From positions 1-64,000 of the forward strand of contig JAJTBZ010000049.1 in the NCBI GenBank assembly GCA_021286645.1: DNA of 64,000 nt, in the 5' to 3' direction. Each line of letters opens with the position of its first letter. Position 1 is the stretch's first letter. The translations under genes and the position numbers were made by a program. Below, piece after piece: positions 36,683-47,369 of the stretch. This DNA is from Ignavibacteria bacterium. GTDB lineage: Bacteria; Bacteroidota; Ignavibacteria; Ignavibacteriales; Ignavibacteriaceae. The notes beneath the pieces are model-generated. The model saw only the letters and a list, made by a program, of their open reading frames with translations, was not told where the DNA came from and searched no databases.

Positions 36683-38065
36683 ATGAAAAGATTTGCATTT
36701 ATCCTACTCTTTTGGGCAATTGCCATGCCACTGTATTCTCAGAGCGCACAGTCATTAAGCAAACTTCTACCGGAATCATCTAATCTCGGATCCATTAATG
36801 TTACTATTGGTGGTAACTTTGTGATGAATGGCTCTTTTTCTGTTTTTGGCGCAGAACGATTCGATCAGTTTATTACGCGTTTATACGAGAATTACAAAGC
36901 CGAACGGCTAAAAGCTACAAATGGGAAGACTACATTTATAGAAAATAATATTACTGATTTGGATATCGCTTTACGCGACATTACTCTGAAACATTCCAAT
37001 GGCTCAGTAGAAAAAATTGATCTGGCTAAATTTAGAATTACCGGAGATATGAAGTATAACCCGTATTTACGGTTAGATGATTTTATATATTTCCCAAAAC
37101 TTGAACTTAATCGAAATTTCTTCGCCATTGACGGGGCAGTGTACGCACCCGGGAAATTTCAGTTTGTTGATGGAGACAAATTACAGGATGCAATTCTACT
37201 TGCACAAGGTTTTGATAAATCTTTCGATAAAATTGATAATATAGTCATAAGTCGCTTGAGCGCAGATGGAGATACTGAAACACTGATAAAATGCTCCCCG
37301 GACGACAATCCGGAATTAAAACGCGGTGACCGTATAGAAGTAGTAGCTTCTGAAGTATATCGAAAAGATTTCAAAGTGACGATTAATGGTGAAGTGAATA
37401 ATCCTGGCAGGATTTATATAACGAAAGGTAAAACTACGTTACGTGAAGTGATTCAGAAAGCAGGTGGATTTACATCGAAAGCCGATCTCTCAAAAGCAGA
37501 ACTGCTTCGAGGGGGCAACGTATTCAAATCAAACTTCTTTTCAGAAGAATTTGAAAAATTGATGATGAGTCGTATGGCCGAAATCGCACCAGATGATTCC
37601 ATAACTTTTTTTGTCGATAACAGGCTCCGTTTTGCACGCGCTAACGGGGTTATTGATTTTTCAAGAATAAATAGCGACACAGCTTCATCCGGTGGTTTCC
37701 TCGTACAAGATGGAGACTATATTTCAGTTCCCGAAAAAATTGATCTGGTTTATGTGTTCGGACATGTTTACAATCCGGGTTATTTGAAGTTTGAACAGGG
37801 AAAATCTTATACATACTATATTGAGAAAGTCGGCGGTATTGGTCAAAACCCCAAAGGAGAAATCTATTTAATTAAAGGGAAAACAAGAAGCTGGATTAAA
37901 ATTGATGAAAAAAATCCCCCGGTTATTGAGGCTGGTGATTACATTTGGGTACCCAAACAACCAACCAGAACATTTGATTATTATTTGACAAGAGTAACAG
38001 CAGTCGCCGGCGTAGTTGCTGCTGTGGCTACAACCATTCTCCTTATCGTTCAACTCAATAAATAA
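36683..38065 (+). CDS. Exported SLBB-domain polysaccharide-export-like protein
   Basis: It has a Sec signal peptide (MKRFAFILLFWAIAMPLYSQ) and three SLBB/SLBB-like beta-grasp modules with YAPGKFQFVDGDKLQDAILL, VNNPGRIYITKGKTTLREV and YNPGYLKFEQGKSYTYYIE. A C-terminal membrane helix follows (VAGVVAAVATTILLIV), as in Wza-type export proteins. No glycosyltransferase or Wzc partner is adjacent, so its role in capsule export is by family only. The start is placed at ATG 36683, where the signal peptide is best; ATG 36656 is also possible. Confidence 0.85.
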   Translation: MKRFAFILLFWAIAMPLYSQSAQSLSKLLPESSNLGSINVTIGGNFVMNGSFSVFGAERFDQFITRLYENYKAERLKATNGKTTFIENNITDLDIALRDITLKHSNGSVEKIDLAKFRITGDMKYNPYLRLDDFIYFPKLELNRNFFAIDGAVYAPGKFQFVDGDKLQDAILLAQGFDKSFDKIDNIVISRLSADGDTETLIKCSPDDNPELKRGDRIEVVASEVYRKDFKVTINGEVNNPGRIYITKGKTTLREVIQKAGGFTSKADLSKAELLRGGNVFKSNFFSEEFEKLMMSRMAEIAPDDSITFFVDNRLRFARANGVIDFSRINSDTASSGGFLVQDGDYISVPEKIDLVYVFGHVYNPGYLKFEQGKSYTYYIEKVGGIGQNPKGEIYLIKGKTRSWIKIDEKNPPVIEAGDYIWVPKQPTRTFDYYLTRVTAVAGVVAAVATTILLIVQLNK

Positions 38066-38072
38066 TTTTTAC

Positions 38073-38106
38073 TATCAGGGGCAGGACTTATATTCTGCCC
38101 CTGATA
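38073..38106 (+). terminator. Hairpin after SLBB gene
   Basis: TATCAGGGGCAG (38073-38084) pairs perfectly with CTGCCCCTGATA (38095-38106) across 10 bases, 7 bases after the stop. It has no T run after it on the plus strand. Confidence 0.65.
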
Positions 38107-38233
38107 CAATTCCCGAAGTCGTATCTTAAGACCTCACTGATAACAAACATAAACATACAACGATCCTATATCGCAGAATACCTGCATATACGACCCGTTA
38201 ATTTGTACAGGATTAAGTCAGAAGAGCAGAAAT

Positions 38234-38261
38234 AAAAGGTCCGGGCATAGCCCGGACCTTT
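38234..38261 (-). terminator. Terminator of the peptidase operon
   Basis: AAAGGTCCGGGC (38235-38246) pairs perfectly with GCCCGGACCTTT (38250-38261) around a 3-base loop. Read on the minus strand it is followed by TTTTATTTC, just after the M49 peptidase stop. Confidence 0.88.
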
Positions 38262-38267
38262 GGGGAA

Positions 38268-40307
38268 TTAATTTATCGCTGGTAAAAATGAGTATTTTTT
38301 CGAGTAATCTAACATTTGTCCGGGAAAATCATCAATATATTCTATTTTCACATCGACTATTTTACCATTCTTTGTAACCGGTTTCAGCACAGGGTTTACA
38401 AAACCTTTATAGGGGGCAATGTGTAAGTTCTCGAATCTTTTTAACACCTCAGCATGTAATTCTTTATCTACCTTCACACCGTAGGTTTCAACCAGATTTT
38501 GAGCGGCAGCAAAATCGCCCTCGGAAGTTACTCTTTGAATTTCACGAAGCATTTCGCCAAATATTACCCGTAATTTTGCATAATCCCGAATCACAAAAAA
38601 TGTTTTACCATCTTTCTTAACTCTCTCGATAACATTGGAAGCCTTTCCTTTTTCATACGCCCACTGTGCAATCAATTGACGGTTACGCATATGTGCTTCT
38701 TCAATATTCTCACCCGGTTTAACACGATTTAATTGCGTCATAATTCCGTTACGGATATACTTATCGTATTCGGCTTTACCTGCTTCTACTGAAGGTAATA
38801 CACCTATTTCAACAAGTTTCGGATCAATTATATAATATAATGCAACTAAATCCGCCCGTGCTTCTTCAATAGTTGAGGCATAATTTTTCAGGCTTTCCCG
38901 TGGTGTACCGACTCCCGGTTTAATCTGTCCTGATGCATGGCCAATAACTTCATGCATATCTGTATGCAGATCATCGGAAAGGTTGGCATATTTCTTAGCC
39001 AATTCAATTTCCTCATTACTGAATGCGAATTCATTGAGCATTCCTTCTGAAGCGGCTTGGTTATATGAGTGAACAATATTACCAAGGTTAACTGACTTGG
39101 ACCCATGTTCCTTACGTATCCAGTTAGCATTAGGTAAGTTAATACCTATAGGTGTGGATGGAGAAGCATCACCCGCCTCGGCAACAACGGTAATTACTTT
39201 AGCAGATATTCCCTTTACATTTTTCTTTTTATGTTCGGTGCTAATAGGAGAATTATCTTCGAACCATTGAGCGCACTTGCTTATCGCATCAATTCGTTTG
39301 GACGCCTCAAAATCTTTGAAGGAAACTATTGATTCATACGTAGCTTTATAATTTAGAGGATCGCCGTAAGTTTCTATATAACCATTCGTTAAATCAACAA
39401 CAGATTCTACGTCCTTTACCCATTCAATACAGTATTCATCGAAAACCCTCAAGTCACCGGTTTGGTAGTATTTAATCAGCAGCCCGAGTGTCTTTTTCTG
39501 TTGTTCATTTTCTGCAACCGGTAATGCTTTCTTTAACCAATACACAATTTTCTCGATTGCCGGTGAATACATCCCCCCTACTTTCCAAACTCTTTCAACG
39601 AGTTGCCCGTCCTTTTTAATAAGTTTCGAATTCAGTCCAATAGAAACGGGATGCGGGTCTTTTGCATCAATCTTAGATTTATAATAATCTTCGACTTCTT
39701 TCTGTGTTACGCCCTCATAAAAATTATTTGCCGAACCTGTAACGACATCAACATTAGCAGCCTGATTAACCTTTATAGGCATTATTTCGGGATTAAACAT
39801 AACCGGTATTATTGTTTCAAGTACCGATTTCCCATTCTCTCCTTTTAAAGCCGATAAGTATTTAGCAGGTGTGTTGCCAAACAAATCCCTAAAATAAGTT
39901 TCGCTAAACTGAGGAAGAATTTTTGCTGATGAATAATGATGATGAATACCATTGGCAAACCATATTTGCTTACAATACTGCACGAATGCAGCATAATCCT
40001 TTGTATCGCGCTGCGCTTTACCATGAGTATAAATAGCTTCCAGACTCCGTCTGATCAAGAGATTGTATTTACAATTCTGATCCTGAAAAATCTCTCTGCC
40101 GGCATATGCTGCCTGAGAAAGATAATACGCGAGCTCTTTTTGTTTCGGTGAAAGTTTATCGAAACCAGGCACTTCGTATTTCAATACGGAGATATCTGCG
40201 AAACGATCTACTTCAACGTTATCTGTCTTTTCCTTTTTAATTTTTTGTGCATCCATTCCTATTGTTCCTGCTACTATAAGGCAGAATAATAAAATAATAT
40301 TTTTCAT
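38268..40307 (-). CDS. Secreted M49 (dipeptidyl-peptidase III-like) peptidase
   Basis: From ATG 40307 (AAAGG nine bases upstream) the protein has 679 residues. A Sec signal peptide (MKNIILLFCLIVAGTIGMDA) is followed by the M49 zinc motif HEVIGH, at about residue 452, and the downstream zinc-ligand segment EEARADLVALYY. DPP III releases dipeptides from peptide N-termini. This family is sometimes misannotated as dihydrofolate reductase. It follows the S9 peptidase gene by 10 bases, so the two probably act together on peptides in the periplasm. Confidence 0.93.
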   Translation of the reverse strand: MKNIILLFCLIVAGTIGMDAQKIKKEKTDNVEVDRFADISVLKYEVPGFDKLSPKQKELAYYLSQAAYAGREIFQDQNCKYNLLIRRSLEAIYTHGKAQRDTKDYAAFVQYCKQIWFANGIHHHYSSAKILPQFSETYFRDLFGNTPAKYLSALKGENGKSVLETIIPVMFNPEIMPIKVNQAANVDVVTGSANNFYEGVTQKEVEDYYKSKIDAKDPHPVSIGLNSKLIKKDGQLVERVWKVGGMYSPAIEKIVYWLKKALPVAENEQQKKTLGLLIKYYQTGDLRVFDEYCIEWVKDVESVVDLTNGYIETYGDPLNYKATYESIVSFKDFEASKRIDAISKCAQWFEDNSPISTEHKKKNVKGISAKVITVVAEAGDASPSTPIGINLPNANWIRKEHGSKSVNLGNIVHSYNQAASEGMLNEFAFSNEEIELAKKYANLSDDLHTDMHEVIGHASGQIKPGVGTPRESLKNYASTIEEARADLVALYYIIDPKLVEIGVLPSVEAGKAEYDKYIRNGIMTQLNRVKPGENIEEAHMRNRQLIAQWAYEKGKASNVIERVKKDGKTFFVIRDYAKLRVIFGEMLREIQRVTSEGDFAAAQNLVETYGVKVDKELHAEVLKRFENLHIAPYKGFVNPVLKPVTKNGKIVDVKIEYIDDFPGQMLDYSKKYSFLPAIN

Positions 40308-40317
40308 GATTTTACCT

Positions 40318-42342
40318 TTATTTTCTATGTTTTGCAAACCATTCAGCGACAGTGTTCCACCACAATTTTGCATTTTGTGGTTTTACAACAAAGTGGGTTT
40401 CATCGGGGAAATATAAAAACTTGCTTTCGACACCGAGACACTGCAAAGAAGTAAACAACTGCATTGCCTGCTCTTCGCAGACTCTGAAATCATTGGCTCC
40501 CTGTACAATCAGCATCGGAGTCTTACAGTTTTTTATAAATTTATTCGGTGAAAATTTTGCATAAGATTGTGGATTGCTCCACGGTGTACCCTTATTTTCC
40601 CAAATCGGGAACCAAAGTTCTTCCGTAGTGCCAAACATACTTTCGAGATTAAAAACCCCATCGTGAGAAACCAGCGCGTTAAATCGATTTGAATGTCCTG
40701 CAATCCAATCAATCATGTAACCGCCGTAAGATGCTCCCGCGGCAAAAGTATTATTTTTATCGAGAAATTTAAAATTCTTTAATGCATAATCGGTTGCATT
40801 CATTATATCTACATAAGGTTTACCACCCCAGTCACCATTTATCTGGTCAGTGAATTTCTGCCCGTATCCGGTACTACCCCGAGGATTTGGAGCTATAACA
40901 ACATAGCCAAGCGCCGCAAACATTTGTACATTCCACCGGTAGTGAAAATCATCAGACCAATGCCCCTGCGGGCCGCCATGAATGAGAACCAACAGAGGAT
41001 ATTTCTTATTTGCATCAAAAAATGGTGGTTTAATTAATAACGATTGAACCGGAGTACCTTCTGCACCCTTGCACCAGAATGTCTCCGTAGCGCACATTTC
41101 AAGTTTATCCAGACGCTGCTTATTTAATGTAGTCAGCTGATCAAGTTTCTTTTCAGTAAGCGAGTACGAGAACAGTTCGTACGGTAAATTTGTACGCTGA
41201 ATCCGGAAGTATAACTTTTTCCCATCAGGACTGATCATCAGGTTACTATGATCGTCTTCCTTTATTACTGTTTCAATTTTACGAGTTGTGAGATCGACTT
41301 TATATAAGGTTTCGAAAATTTCATTAGAGCAGACAAAATAAATTGATTTGCTATCCGGCGACCAGATTAACTCACCAACTGAGCGATCGAAACCAACAGT
41401 ATAATCAATAGTTTTGCCAGTTTTTCTATCATAAATCATCAAGCGCTGCCTGTCAGCTTCATAACCGGCTCTTTCCATTGAACAGAATGCAAGGTATTTT
41501 CCATCGGGTGAATAGACCGGCTGTACATCTGCACCTTTGCTGACGGAAATTCTTGTCGCGGGAGCCGCGGCCCCACCGGTAATATCAGCCACTTTAACGG
41601 TATATATCTCGTTATTTGTACTGGTTGCAATCACCTTTTCCGGGTTCATTGAATATGCTATTTCCAATCCATCGGGCGAGAAACTGAAATCATTCGCGCT
41701 TCCGGTCGCAAGCGGGGGCACATCTGCCTTTGAGAAAAGGTTAACATCTTTATAGGTTTTTCCGGCAATATCAAAAAGGAATAAATGGCTGCGTTTTTCA
41801 CCTCGCCATGCATTCCAATGCCTATACATTAATTCCGTAAAAATACTCGCTTTAACTTTTGAGCTTTCTTTTCTGGTATCTCTTTCTTTATTGCATTCGT
41901 CACCACTGCAATCGGGATAAACAGCAGAACTAAATAACAAGTATTTACCGTCGGGCGACCATACATACTGATCCACTTCAGAATAAATATCGGTTAGTTT
42001 CTGTTGATTACTCCCATCGGTATTGCACGTCCAAACCTGTCCACCGGCCAAGTAACTAATTTTCTTGCCGTCCTTAGTGAATTGGGGAGCTGTCTCTTTC
42101 ACTTCCGAAGCAACTATTTTCTTTACATTGCTGCCATCAGAATTCATGATATAGATATCAGTATTTCCCTTATTTAAATCCATACTATACGTGGTTGCAG
42201 CAAATACTATTTGTGAACCGTCGGGAGATAATGCAGCACTTTCTAATCTTTCCATAAGCCACATATCTTCAACCAGCATAGCCCGCTTCTGTCCATAGCA
42301 CATGCCTGCAACAATGAGCAGTAGAAACAACGTATTTCTCAT
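40318..42342 (-). CDS. Secreted S9-family (prolyl oligopeptidase/DPP IV-like) peptidase
   Basis: The start at ATG 42342 is supported by GAGG seven bases upstream; an ATG at 42354 is also in frame. The 674-residue protein has a signal peptide (MRNTLFLLLIVAGMCYG), a WD40-like beta-propeller (repeats such as SPDGKYLLFSS, SPDGLEIAYS, SPDGKKLYF) and an alpha/beta-hydrolase domain. Catalytic residues are Ser in GASYGGYM (about residue 537), Asp in QGANDFRV and His in DETHFV. It cleaves small peptides, often after proline. It forms an operon with the M49 peptidase downstream. Confidence 0.95.
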   Translation of the reverse strand: MRNTLFLLLIVAGMCYGQKRAMLVEDMWLMERLESAALSPDGSQIVFAATTYSMDLNKGNTDIYIMNSDGSNVKKIVASEVKETAPQFTKDGKKISYLAGGQVWTCNTDGSNQQKLTDIYSEVDQYVWSPDGKYLLFSSAVYPDCSGDECNKERDTRKESSKVKASIFTELMYRHWNAWRGEKRSHLFLFDIAGKTYKDVNLFSKADVPPLATGSANDFSFSPDGLEIAYSMNPEKVIATSTNNEIYTVKVADITGGAAAPATRISVSKGADVQPVYSPDGKYLAFCSMERAGYEADRQRLMIYDRKTGKTIDYTVGFDRSVGELIWSPDSKSIYFVCSNEIFETLYKVDLTTRKIETVIKEDDHSNLMISPDGKKLYFRIQRTNLPYELFSYSLTEKKLDQLTTLNKQRLDKLEMCATETFWCKGAEGTPVQSLLIKPPFFDANKKYPLLVLIHGGPQGHWSDDFHYRWNVQMFAALGYVVIAPNPRGSTGYGQKFTDQINGDWGGKPYVDIMNATDYALKNFKFLDKNNTFAAGASYGGYMIDWIAGHSNRFNALVSHDGVFNLESMFGTTEELWFPIWENKGTPWSNPQSYAKFSPNKFIKNCKTPMLIVQGANDFRVCEEQAMQLFTSLQCLGVESKFLYFPDETHFVVKPQNAKLWWNTVAEWFAKHRK

Positions 42343-42549
42343 ATTTTTCCTCATCTATAATTAAATTTATATAGTTCAATCCCGGAGAACTATGGTTTCG
42401 CAATATGGAAAAATAAATATATCCCCTGTAGGAACGAAATTATATTCGATAAAAGGCATGAGTAAGCGCCGAAAAATTGATTTGATAAATGCCTTGCTCA
42501 GTAATTACATTTACCGGAAATTAGTTTATCCGTATTTTACAGGATAACT

Positions 42550-43953
42550 ATGAATTTCTTTATGCGACATACAATAATTCACTTTATTACACTACTCATT
42601 ATTACTGTTCTATTAAGCACCCTGCTCCCCGCGCAACAATTTGTTTCCGGGGTTGATGTATCTTTTTTGCCGCAAATTGAAATGAACGGAGGTAGTTTTC
42701 GCGTTAACGGAATTATTTCTGAACCATTAAGTATTTATAAATCACACGGAATAACTTATGCGCGATTACGATTATGGAAAAATCCGGCAGATCATGTAAA
42801 TGATCTGACCTCAACGGTGGCACTTGCGCAACGTATACGTGCGGCAGGTATGCTATTGTTACTCGACCTTCATTATTCCGACACATGGGCCGATCCGGCA
42901 CATCAAACAAAACCGCTTGAATGGACCTCCACGTTTGGCCAAGCACTCCAAGACAGTGTGTATACATATACGAAATTGGTTATGGGCCGACTGAAAAATG
43001 AGGGCTGTGTTCCATCTATCGTTCAAATAGGAAATGAAATATCCTGTGGTTTCCTTTGGGATGACGCGAAAGTATGCGGTGCCCAAAATACCCCGGCGCA
43101 ATGGCAAAAACTTGGATCCCTCATTCAGGCAGGGGTCCGGGGTGTACGCGATGTTTTTCCCGATTCTACTGCAGTAAAGTTAATGATACATATCGATAGA
43201 GGTGGCAACCTGGCAGATGCTACATGGTTCTACGATAATTTATTGCAATATACCGCTTCCTTTGATTACATCGGTCTTTCATTTTACCCCTGGTGGCATG
43301 GTTCATTATCTGATGCCCGGAACACTGTCAGCGGTCTCATCCAAAAATATCATAAAGGCGTTTTTATTGTTGAGACCGCGTATCCATGGACTCTTTCATG
43401 GAAAGATTCTTTTACCAACATAGTCGGGACGTCCGATCAGTTGTTATCTGGTTATCCGGCTACTCCGGATGGCCAGGCAGCTTATATACATGAGTTAATT
43501 AATACAATAAAAAACTGTCCCGAAAATCTTGGGAAGGGTGTTTTTTATTGGGCGCCCGATTGGATCAGTCTGCCCTCATTTGCTTCTGCATGGGAAAATC
43601 TTACCCTTTTCGATTTTTCCGGCAACGCACTTCCGGCATTGGATGCATTGGGTACAACTAATTCGGTAATAAAAGCATCGCAGAGCGCGAGTGAAAGAAT
43701 TACCATCGGGTGTTTTCCAAATCCTTGCAATGCAGGAACAGAAATTGTATATACACTTCCCGGAGCCGGATTTACTACTATTAAGATTTATTCACTTTTG
43801 GGCGAAGAAATTAGAACGCTGGTAAATGGCTTTCAGCAAATGGGCAGGTATAAAGTAATATTCAGCGCGTTAAGCCTGCCTTCCGGAGTATATTTCTGTT
43901 CTATTCAAAGTAACTCATACTCCTCAATGCATAAGATTTGCCTGATAAAGTAG
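42550..43953 (+). CDS. Secreted GH53 endo-beta-1,4-galactanase with T9SS sorting domain
   Basis: A 467-residue protein with a signal peptide (hydrophobic residues 8-28) and a GH53 barrel. FVSGVDVSFLPQIE is at the first strand, the acid/base E163 is in VQIGNEIS, the nucleophile E275 is in FIVETAYPW, and YIGLSFYPWWHG lies between them. The C-terminal T9SS domain (CFPNPCNAGTEIVYTLP, SGVYFCSIQ) is a variant with CNAGT instead of FNPxT. GH53 enzymes cut arabinogalactan side chains of pectin, so plant polysaccharide is the likely substrate. AGGA precedes the ATG. Confidence 0.93.
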   Translation: MNFFMRHTIIHFITLLIITVLLSTLLPAQQFVSGVDVSFLPQIEMNGGSFRVNGIISEPLSIYKSHGITYARLRLWKNPADHVNDLTSTVALAQRIRAAGMLLLLDLHYSDTWADPAHQTKPLEWTSTFGQALQDSVYTYTKLVMGRLKNEGCVPSIVQIGNEISCGFLWDDAKVCGAQNTPAQWQKLGSLIQAGVRGVRDVFPDSTAVKLMIHIDRGGNLADATWFYDNLLQYTASFDYIGLSFYPWWHGSLSDARNTVSGLIQKYHKGVFIVETAYPWTLSWKDSFTNIVGTSDQLLSGYPATPDGQAAYIHELINTIKNCPENLGKGVFYWAPDWISLPSFASAWENLTLFDFSGNALPALDALGTTNSVIKASQSASERITIGCFPNPCNAGTEIVYTLPGAGFTTIKIYSLLGEEIRTLVNGFQQMGRYKVIFSALSLPSGVYFCSIQSNSYSSMHKICLIK

Positions 43954-44105
43954 CAATTAACTCATCATTACAGAGAAAATTAGTTATTTTCAGAATTTGC
44001 GCTTCATTATTCCTGCCTTTAACCGTCATTTTTAGTAATTTTACAGTTCATCAAATTATGATTATTAAGTTTTGATCTATAAGCAAGATTTGTAGCATTT
44101 ACATT

Positions 44106-46577
44106 ATGACCCGATTTCAAATACATCGCAGCGTTTTATTAAAAAGCGGAATCTTTATCTGTATCACCGTAGTTTTTCTCATAATTGTTGGTTGGGTAGT
44201 ACGCAGAACTTTATTGCACACCCTACCCGATTATGACGGGAAACTCAGTGCTTCGGAAATTTCGGCACCAATTGATATTTATCGTGATGAATGGGCGATC
44301 CCCACGATACTCGCGGCTAACGAATCCGACGGAGCGTTTGCTCTGGGATATGTTCATGCACAGGAACGGTTCTTTCAGATGGACCTTATGAGGCGCGCTG
44401 CCGAAGGGCGGCTTTCTGAAATATTCGGAAGTAAAGTTTTGGCATTCGACCGTATGTTTCTTACTATCGGGATTGACAGAACAGCTCAGGCAATTTGGGC
44501 TGCAGCTCGCCCGGAAACCAAACATATACTGACCGCTTATGCAGCCGGGGTTAATGAATATTTACATACACATAAAAATACGCTTAGTATTGAATTCGAT
44601 GTTGCGGAATACCAGCCTGCCGACTGGCAGCCGGTGAATAGTATTGAAATAATAAGGCTTATGGCCTGGGAATTAAATATTGCCTGGTGGGAAGATATGA
44701 TTTTCACCAATATCGCCAATAAAGTCGGGCGTGAAAAGGCCGAGAAAATCTTCCCGTTCTATGATGAAAATGGCAGCACGCGCGAGATTCCCAAGGATAT
44801 ACCGCAGGTCAACCCGAAGGATTTATCATTTTATAAAACAGACCGTGATTTCCGACAATTTGCCGGCATGTCAGGAACGCATATAGGCTCAAATAACTGG
44901 GTACTAAGCGGAAAGAAAACGTACTCGGGTAAGGTTATAATGGCCAATGACCCGCACCTTGCTCACCAGGCTCCCGCGAAGTGGTATATAGCCAATATTC
45001 ACGCCGGCAACTATGATGCTTGCGGTGTTACCCTGCCCGGCATACCCTGCGTTGTAATTGGCCATAACAGAAACATTACATGGTCGTTAACCAATGTTAT
45101 GGCTGATGATGCTGATTTTTATGTCGAAAAGATCAGTCAGGACAAAACACAATATATGCTGGATAATGAATGGAAACCATTAAAAAAGCTTGTGTACAAT
45201 CGAAAAGTAAAGGACTCTTCCGATGTGAAGATTGAAGTATTTCTCAATCATCGGGGACCAATAATTTCGGATATTCATCCAGCCAACCTGTTGTATCCTC
45301 AACAAAAATCAGTACAAACGGCAGTAAGTATGCGCTGGACAGGTAACGATATCAGCGACGAGTTTTTCGGATTTTATTCTATTAATATGGCAAATAACTG
45401 GGATGATTTTCGACGTGCCGTCAGTCATTTTGCAGTTCCAGGACAGAATTTTCTCTACGGGGATAAACAGGGAAACATTGGATATATTTGCGGGGCAAAA
45501 CTGCCAATACGAAACGGCGGTAATGCGGGCTTTGCATTGGATGGCACAACCAGCGCGCACGATTGGAAAGGATATCTGCCTTACGATCAAATGCCGACAA
45601 TATACAATCCTGAACAGGGATATATAGCCACGGCGAACAATAAGGTAGTAAAAAGCTTTTCCACTTATATTAGCAACCTTTGGGAACCTTCTTCACGTAT
45701 TACAAGGATTAACCAGTTAATACAATCAAAAGAAAAGCTTACTGTTCAGGATGTAAAAAATATGCAGATGGATGTAAATTCACCCTATGCATATAACCTG
45801 ACACAATATATACTTGATGCTTTCAAAAACGTAAAAATTACCGATGCTCAGCTTCAGGAAGCAGTAACGGTGCTTAGTACATGGGATGGTGAATTCGATG
45901 GAACCAGTCAGGCGCCGGCTATATATGCTATGTGGTTTAAATATATGCTCCGTAATACATTAATGGATGATTTGGGTAAGGACTTATTTAATGAATTCTG
46001 CTTTGTCGCCAATGTACCATATAGGGTTATGGAAAGACTATTAAAAGAAAACCCTGTTGATATATTTGATAATATATCAACACCGCAGGTAGAAACAAGA
46101 AATGACATAATACGGAAAAGCCTTTCCAATGCCGTTTCCGAGTTGGAGAGCACCATGGGAAAAGATTTAAAGACCTGGCAATGGAACAGATTACATACGG
46201 TAACATTTCGTCATACATTTCACGGCACTTCCCGTTTCATCGATAAAATTGTTGATATTGGTCCTTTCCCTATTGGCGGTGACGGCACTACTATATTTAA
46301 TACCGAATACCCATTTTATGAATATCATGGCGAAATGAGTCAGTTTATTACAAAGCCATTTGATAATGTACTTGGGCCTTCAATTCGGTTTATATATGAC
46401 TATGACAAACCGGAAGAAGTGAGTTTAATATTGCCCACGGGGCAATCGGGTCATTTCTTCAGCGCGCATTATTCCGATATGACAAAGAACTGGTTATATG
46501 GAGGGTATTGTTCGCTAATAACAAATGGTGACCCGGAAAAATACCAGAAATACCATATAAAATTTATACGGAGATAA
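44106..46577 (+). CDS. Penicillin acylase-family (Ntn) amidohydrolase
   Basis: An 823-residue protein with an N-terminal hydrophobic segment (about 12-32, signal or anchor) and the Ntn-hydrolase layout. The alpha-chain starts with IDIYRDEWAIPTILA and FALGYVHAQERFFQMDLMRR. The autocleavage site GSNNWVLSG makes S262 the new N-terminal nucleophile, and NDPHL follows. The family hydrolyses amides such as beta-lactams and acyl-homoserine lactones. The true substrate is unknown. It lies in a region of extracellular hydrolases and seems to be transcribed alone. Confidence 0.93.
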   Translation: MTRFQIHRSVLLKSGIFICITVVFLIIVGWVVRRTLLHTLPDYDGKLSASEISAPIDIYRDEWAIPTILAANESDGAFALGYVHAQERFFQMDLMRRAAEGRLSEIFGSKVLAFDRMFLTIGIDRTAQAIWAAARPETKHILTAYAAGVNEYLHTHKNTLSIEFDVAEYQPADWQPVNSIEIIRLMAWELNIAWWEDMIFTNIANKVGREKAEKIFPFYDENGSTREIPKDIPQVNPKDLSFYKTDRDFRQFAGMSGTHIGSNNWVLSGKKTYSGKVIMANDPHLAHQAPAKWYIANIHAGNYDACGVTLPGIPCVVIGHNRNITWSLTNVMADDADFYVEKISQDKTQYMLDNEWKPLKKLVYNRKVKDSSDVKIEVFLNHRGPIISDIHPANLLYPQQKSVQTAVSMRWTGNDISDEFFGFYSINMANNWDDFRRAVSHFAVPGQNFLYGDKQGNIGYICGAKLPIRNGGNAGFALDGTTSAHDWKGYLPYDQMPTIYNPEQGYIATANNKVVKSFSTYISNLWEPSSRITRINQLIQSKEKLTVQDVKNMQMDVNSPYAYNLTQYILDAFKNVKITDAQLQEAVTVLSTWDGEFDGTSQAPAIYAMWFKYMLRNTLMDDLGKDLFNEFCFVANVPYRVMERLLKENPVDIFDNISTPQVETRNDIIRKSLSNAVSELESTMGKDLKTWQWNRLHTVTFRHTFHGTSRFIDKIVDIGPFPIGGDGTTIFNTEYPFYEYHGEMSQFITKPFDNVLGPSIRFIYDYDKPEEVSLILPTGQSGHFFSAHYSDMTKNWLYGGYCSLITNGDPEKYQKYHIKFIRR

Positions 46578-46661
46578 AAGCGGGGCTTCTATCTGTTAAA
46601 TATTTATCGTATATTCAGAATACCTATTTATCAAAAAAACATAACCCGGAGGTACGATTTA

Positions 46662-47267
46662 ATGAAAAAAGGATGGATTATAGGGCTATCTATAGTCGGG
46701 GTGATACTTCTGACACTCATCATTTTCATTTCGATGGGCGTGAAAATGTATAACAATTTTGTTACATTAAACGAAGATGTTAATACATCCTGGGCACAGG
46801 TACAGAGTGATTACCAGCGCAGAGCCGATTTAATCCCGAATCTGGTGAATACCGTAAAAGGGTATGCAAACTTCGAGCAAAAGACCATTACCGATGTAAC
46901 AGAAGCACGCAGTCGGGTTGGTTCGCTAAATATGACAAAAGAAGTACTCAACGATCCTGCTGCATTCCAACGATTCCAGCACGCGCAATCTGAGTTAGGT
47001 GGAGCAATCAGTCGTTTACTTGTTACTGTAGAAAACTACCCTAACCTAAAAGCGAATGAGAATTTCTTAAGCCTGCAGGCGCAACTTGAAGGAACAGAAA
47101 ACCGGATTAAGGTAGCCAGAAATAAATTCAACGAAACCGTGAGGACTTATAATACATATATAAAGAAGTTTCCGGAAGTAGTATTAGCAGGTATTTTTGG
47201 TTTTAGAGATAAGGCTTATTTTCAGGCCGCAGCCGGTTCTGAGAATGCTCCCAAAGTAGAGTTTTAA
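46662..47267 (+). CDS. lemA: LemA family protein
   Basis: A 201-residue protein with an N-terminal membrane helix (IIGLSIVGVILLTLIIFISMG) followed by the LemA helical bundle (YNNFVTLNEDVNTSWAQVQ, YQRRADLIPNLVNTVKGYA). The function is unclear; LemA is often encoded with TPM-domain proteins, none of which is seen here. GGAGG lies 10 bases before the ATG. A strong terminator follows. Confidence 0.95.
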   Translation: MKKGWIIGLSIVGVILLTLIIFISMGVKMYNNFVTLNEDVNTSWAQVQSDYQRRADLIPNLVNTVKGYANFEQKTITDVTEARSRVGSLNMTKEVLNDPAAFQRFQHAQSELGGAISRLLVTVENYPNLKANENFLSLQAQLEGTENRIKVARNKFNETVRTYNTYIKKFPEVVLAGIFGFRDKAYFQAAAGSENAPKVEF

Positions 47268-47328
47268 GGTTGTTCTGCCGTAAGGCAGCATGCAACTATA
47301 TAAGTAATTTTTCCCAGTTTTTACCGAA

Positions 47329-47369
47329 GCCGTTATGGAACCCGAACAGGTTCCATAACGGCAATTTTT
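47329..47369. terminator. Strong terminator between lemA and ferredoxin
   Basis: GCCGTTATGGAACC (47329-47342) pairs perfectly with GGTTCCATAACGGC (47349-47362) over a 6-base loop, followed by AATTTTTTT on the plus strand. It lies just past the converging ferredoxin stop. Confidence 0.92.

Noticed and set aside
40308-40373. Possible N-terminal extension of the M49 peptidase by 22 residues
   Set aside because: It overlaps the S9 gene end, and ATG 40307 has a ribosome site and starts a good signal peptide.
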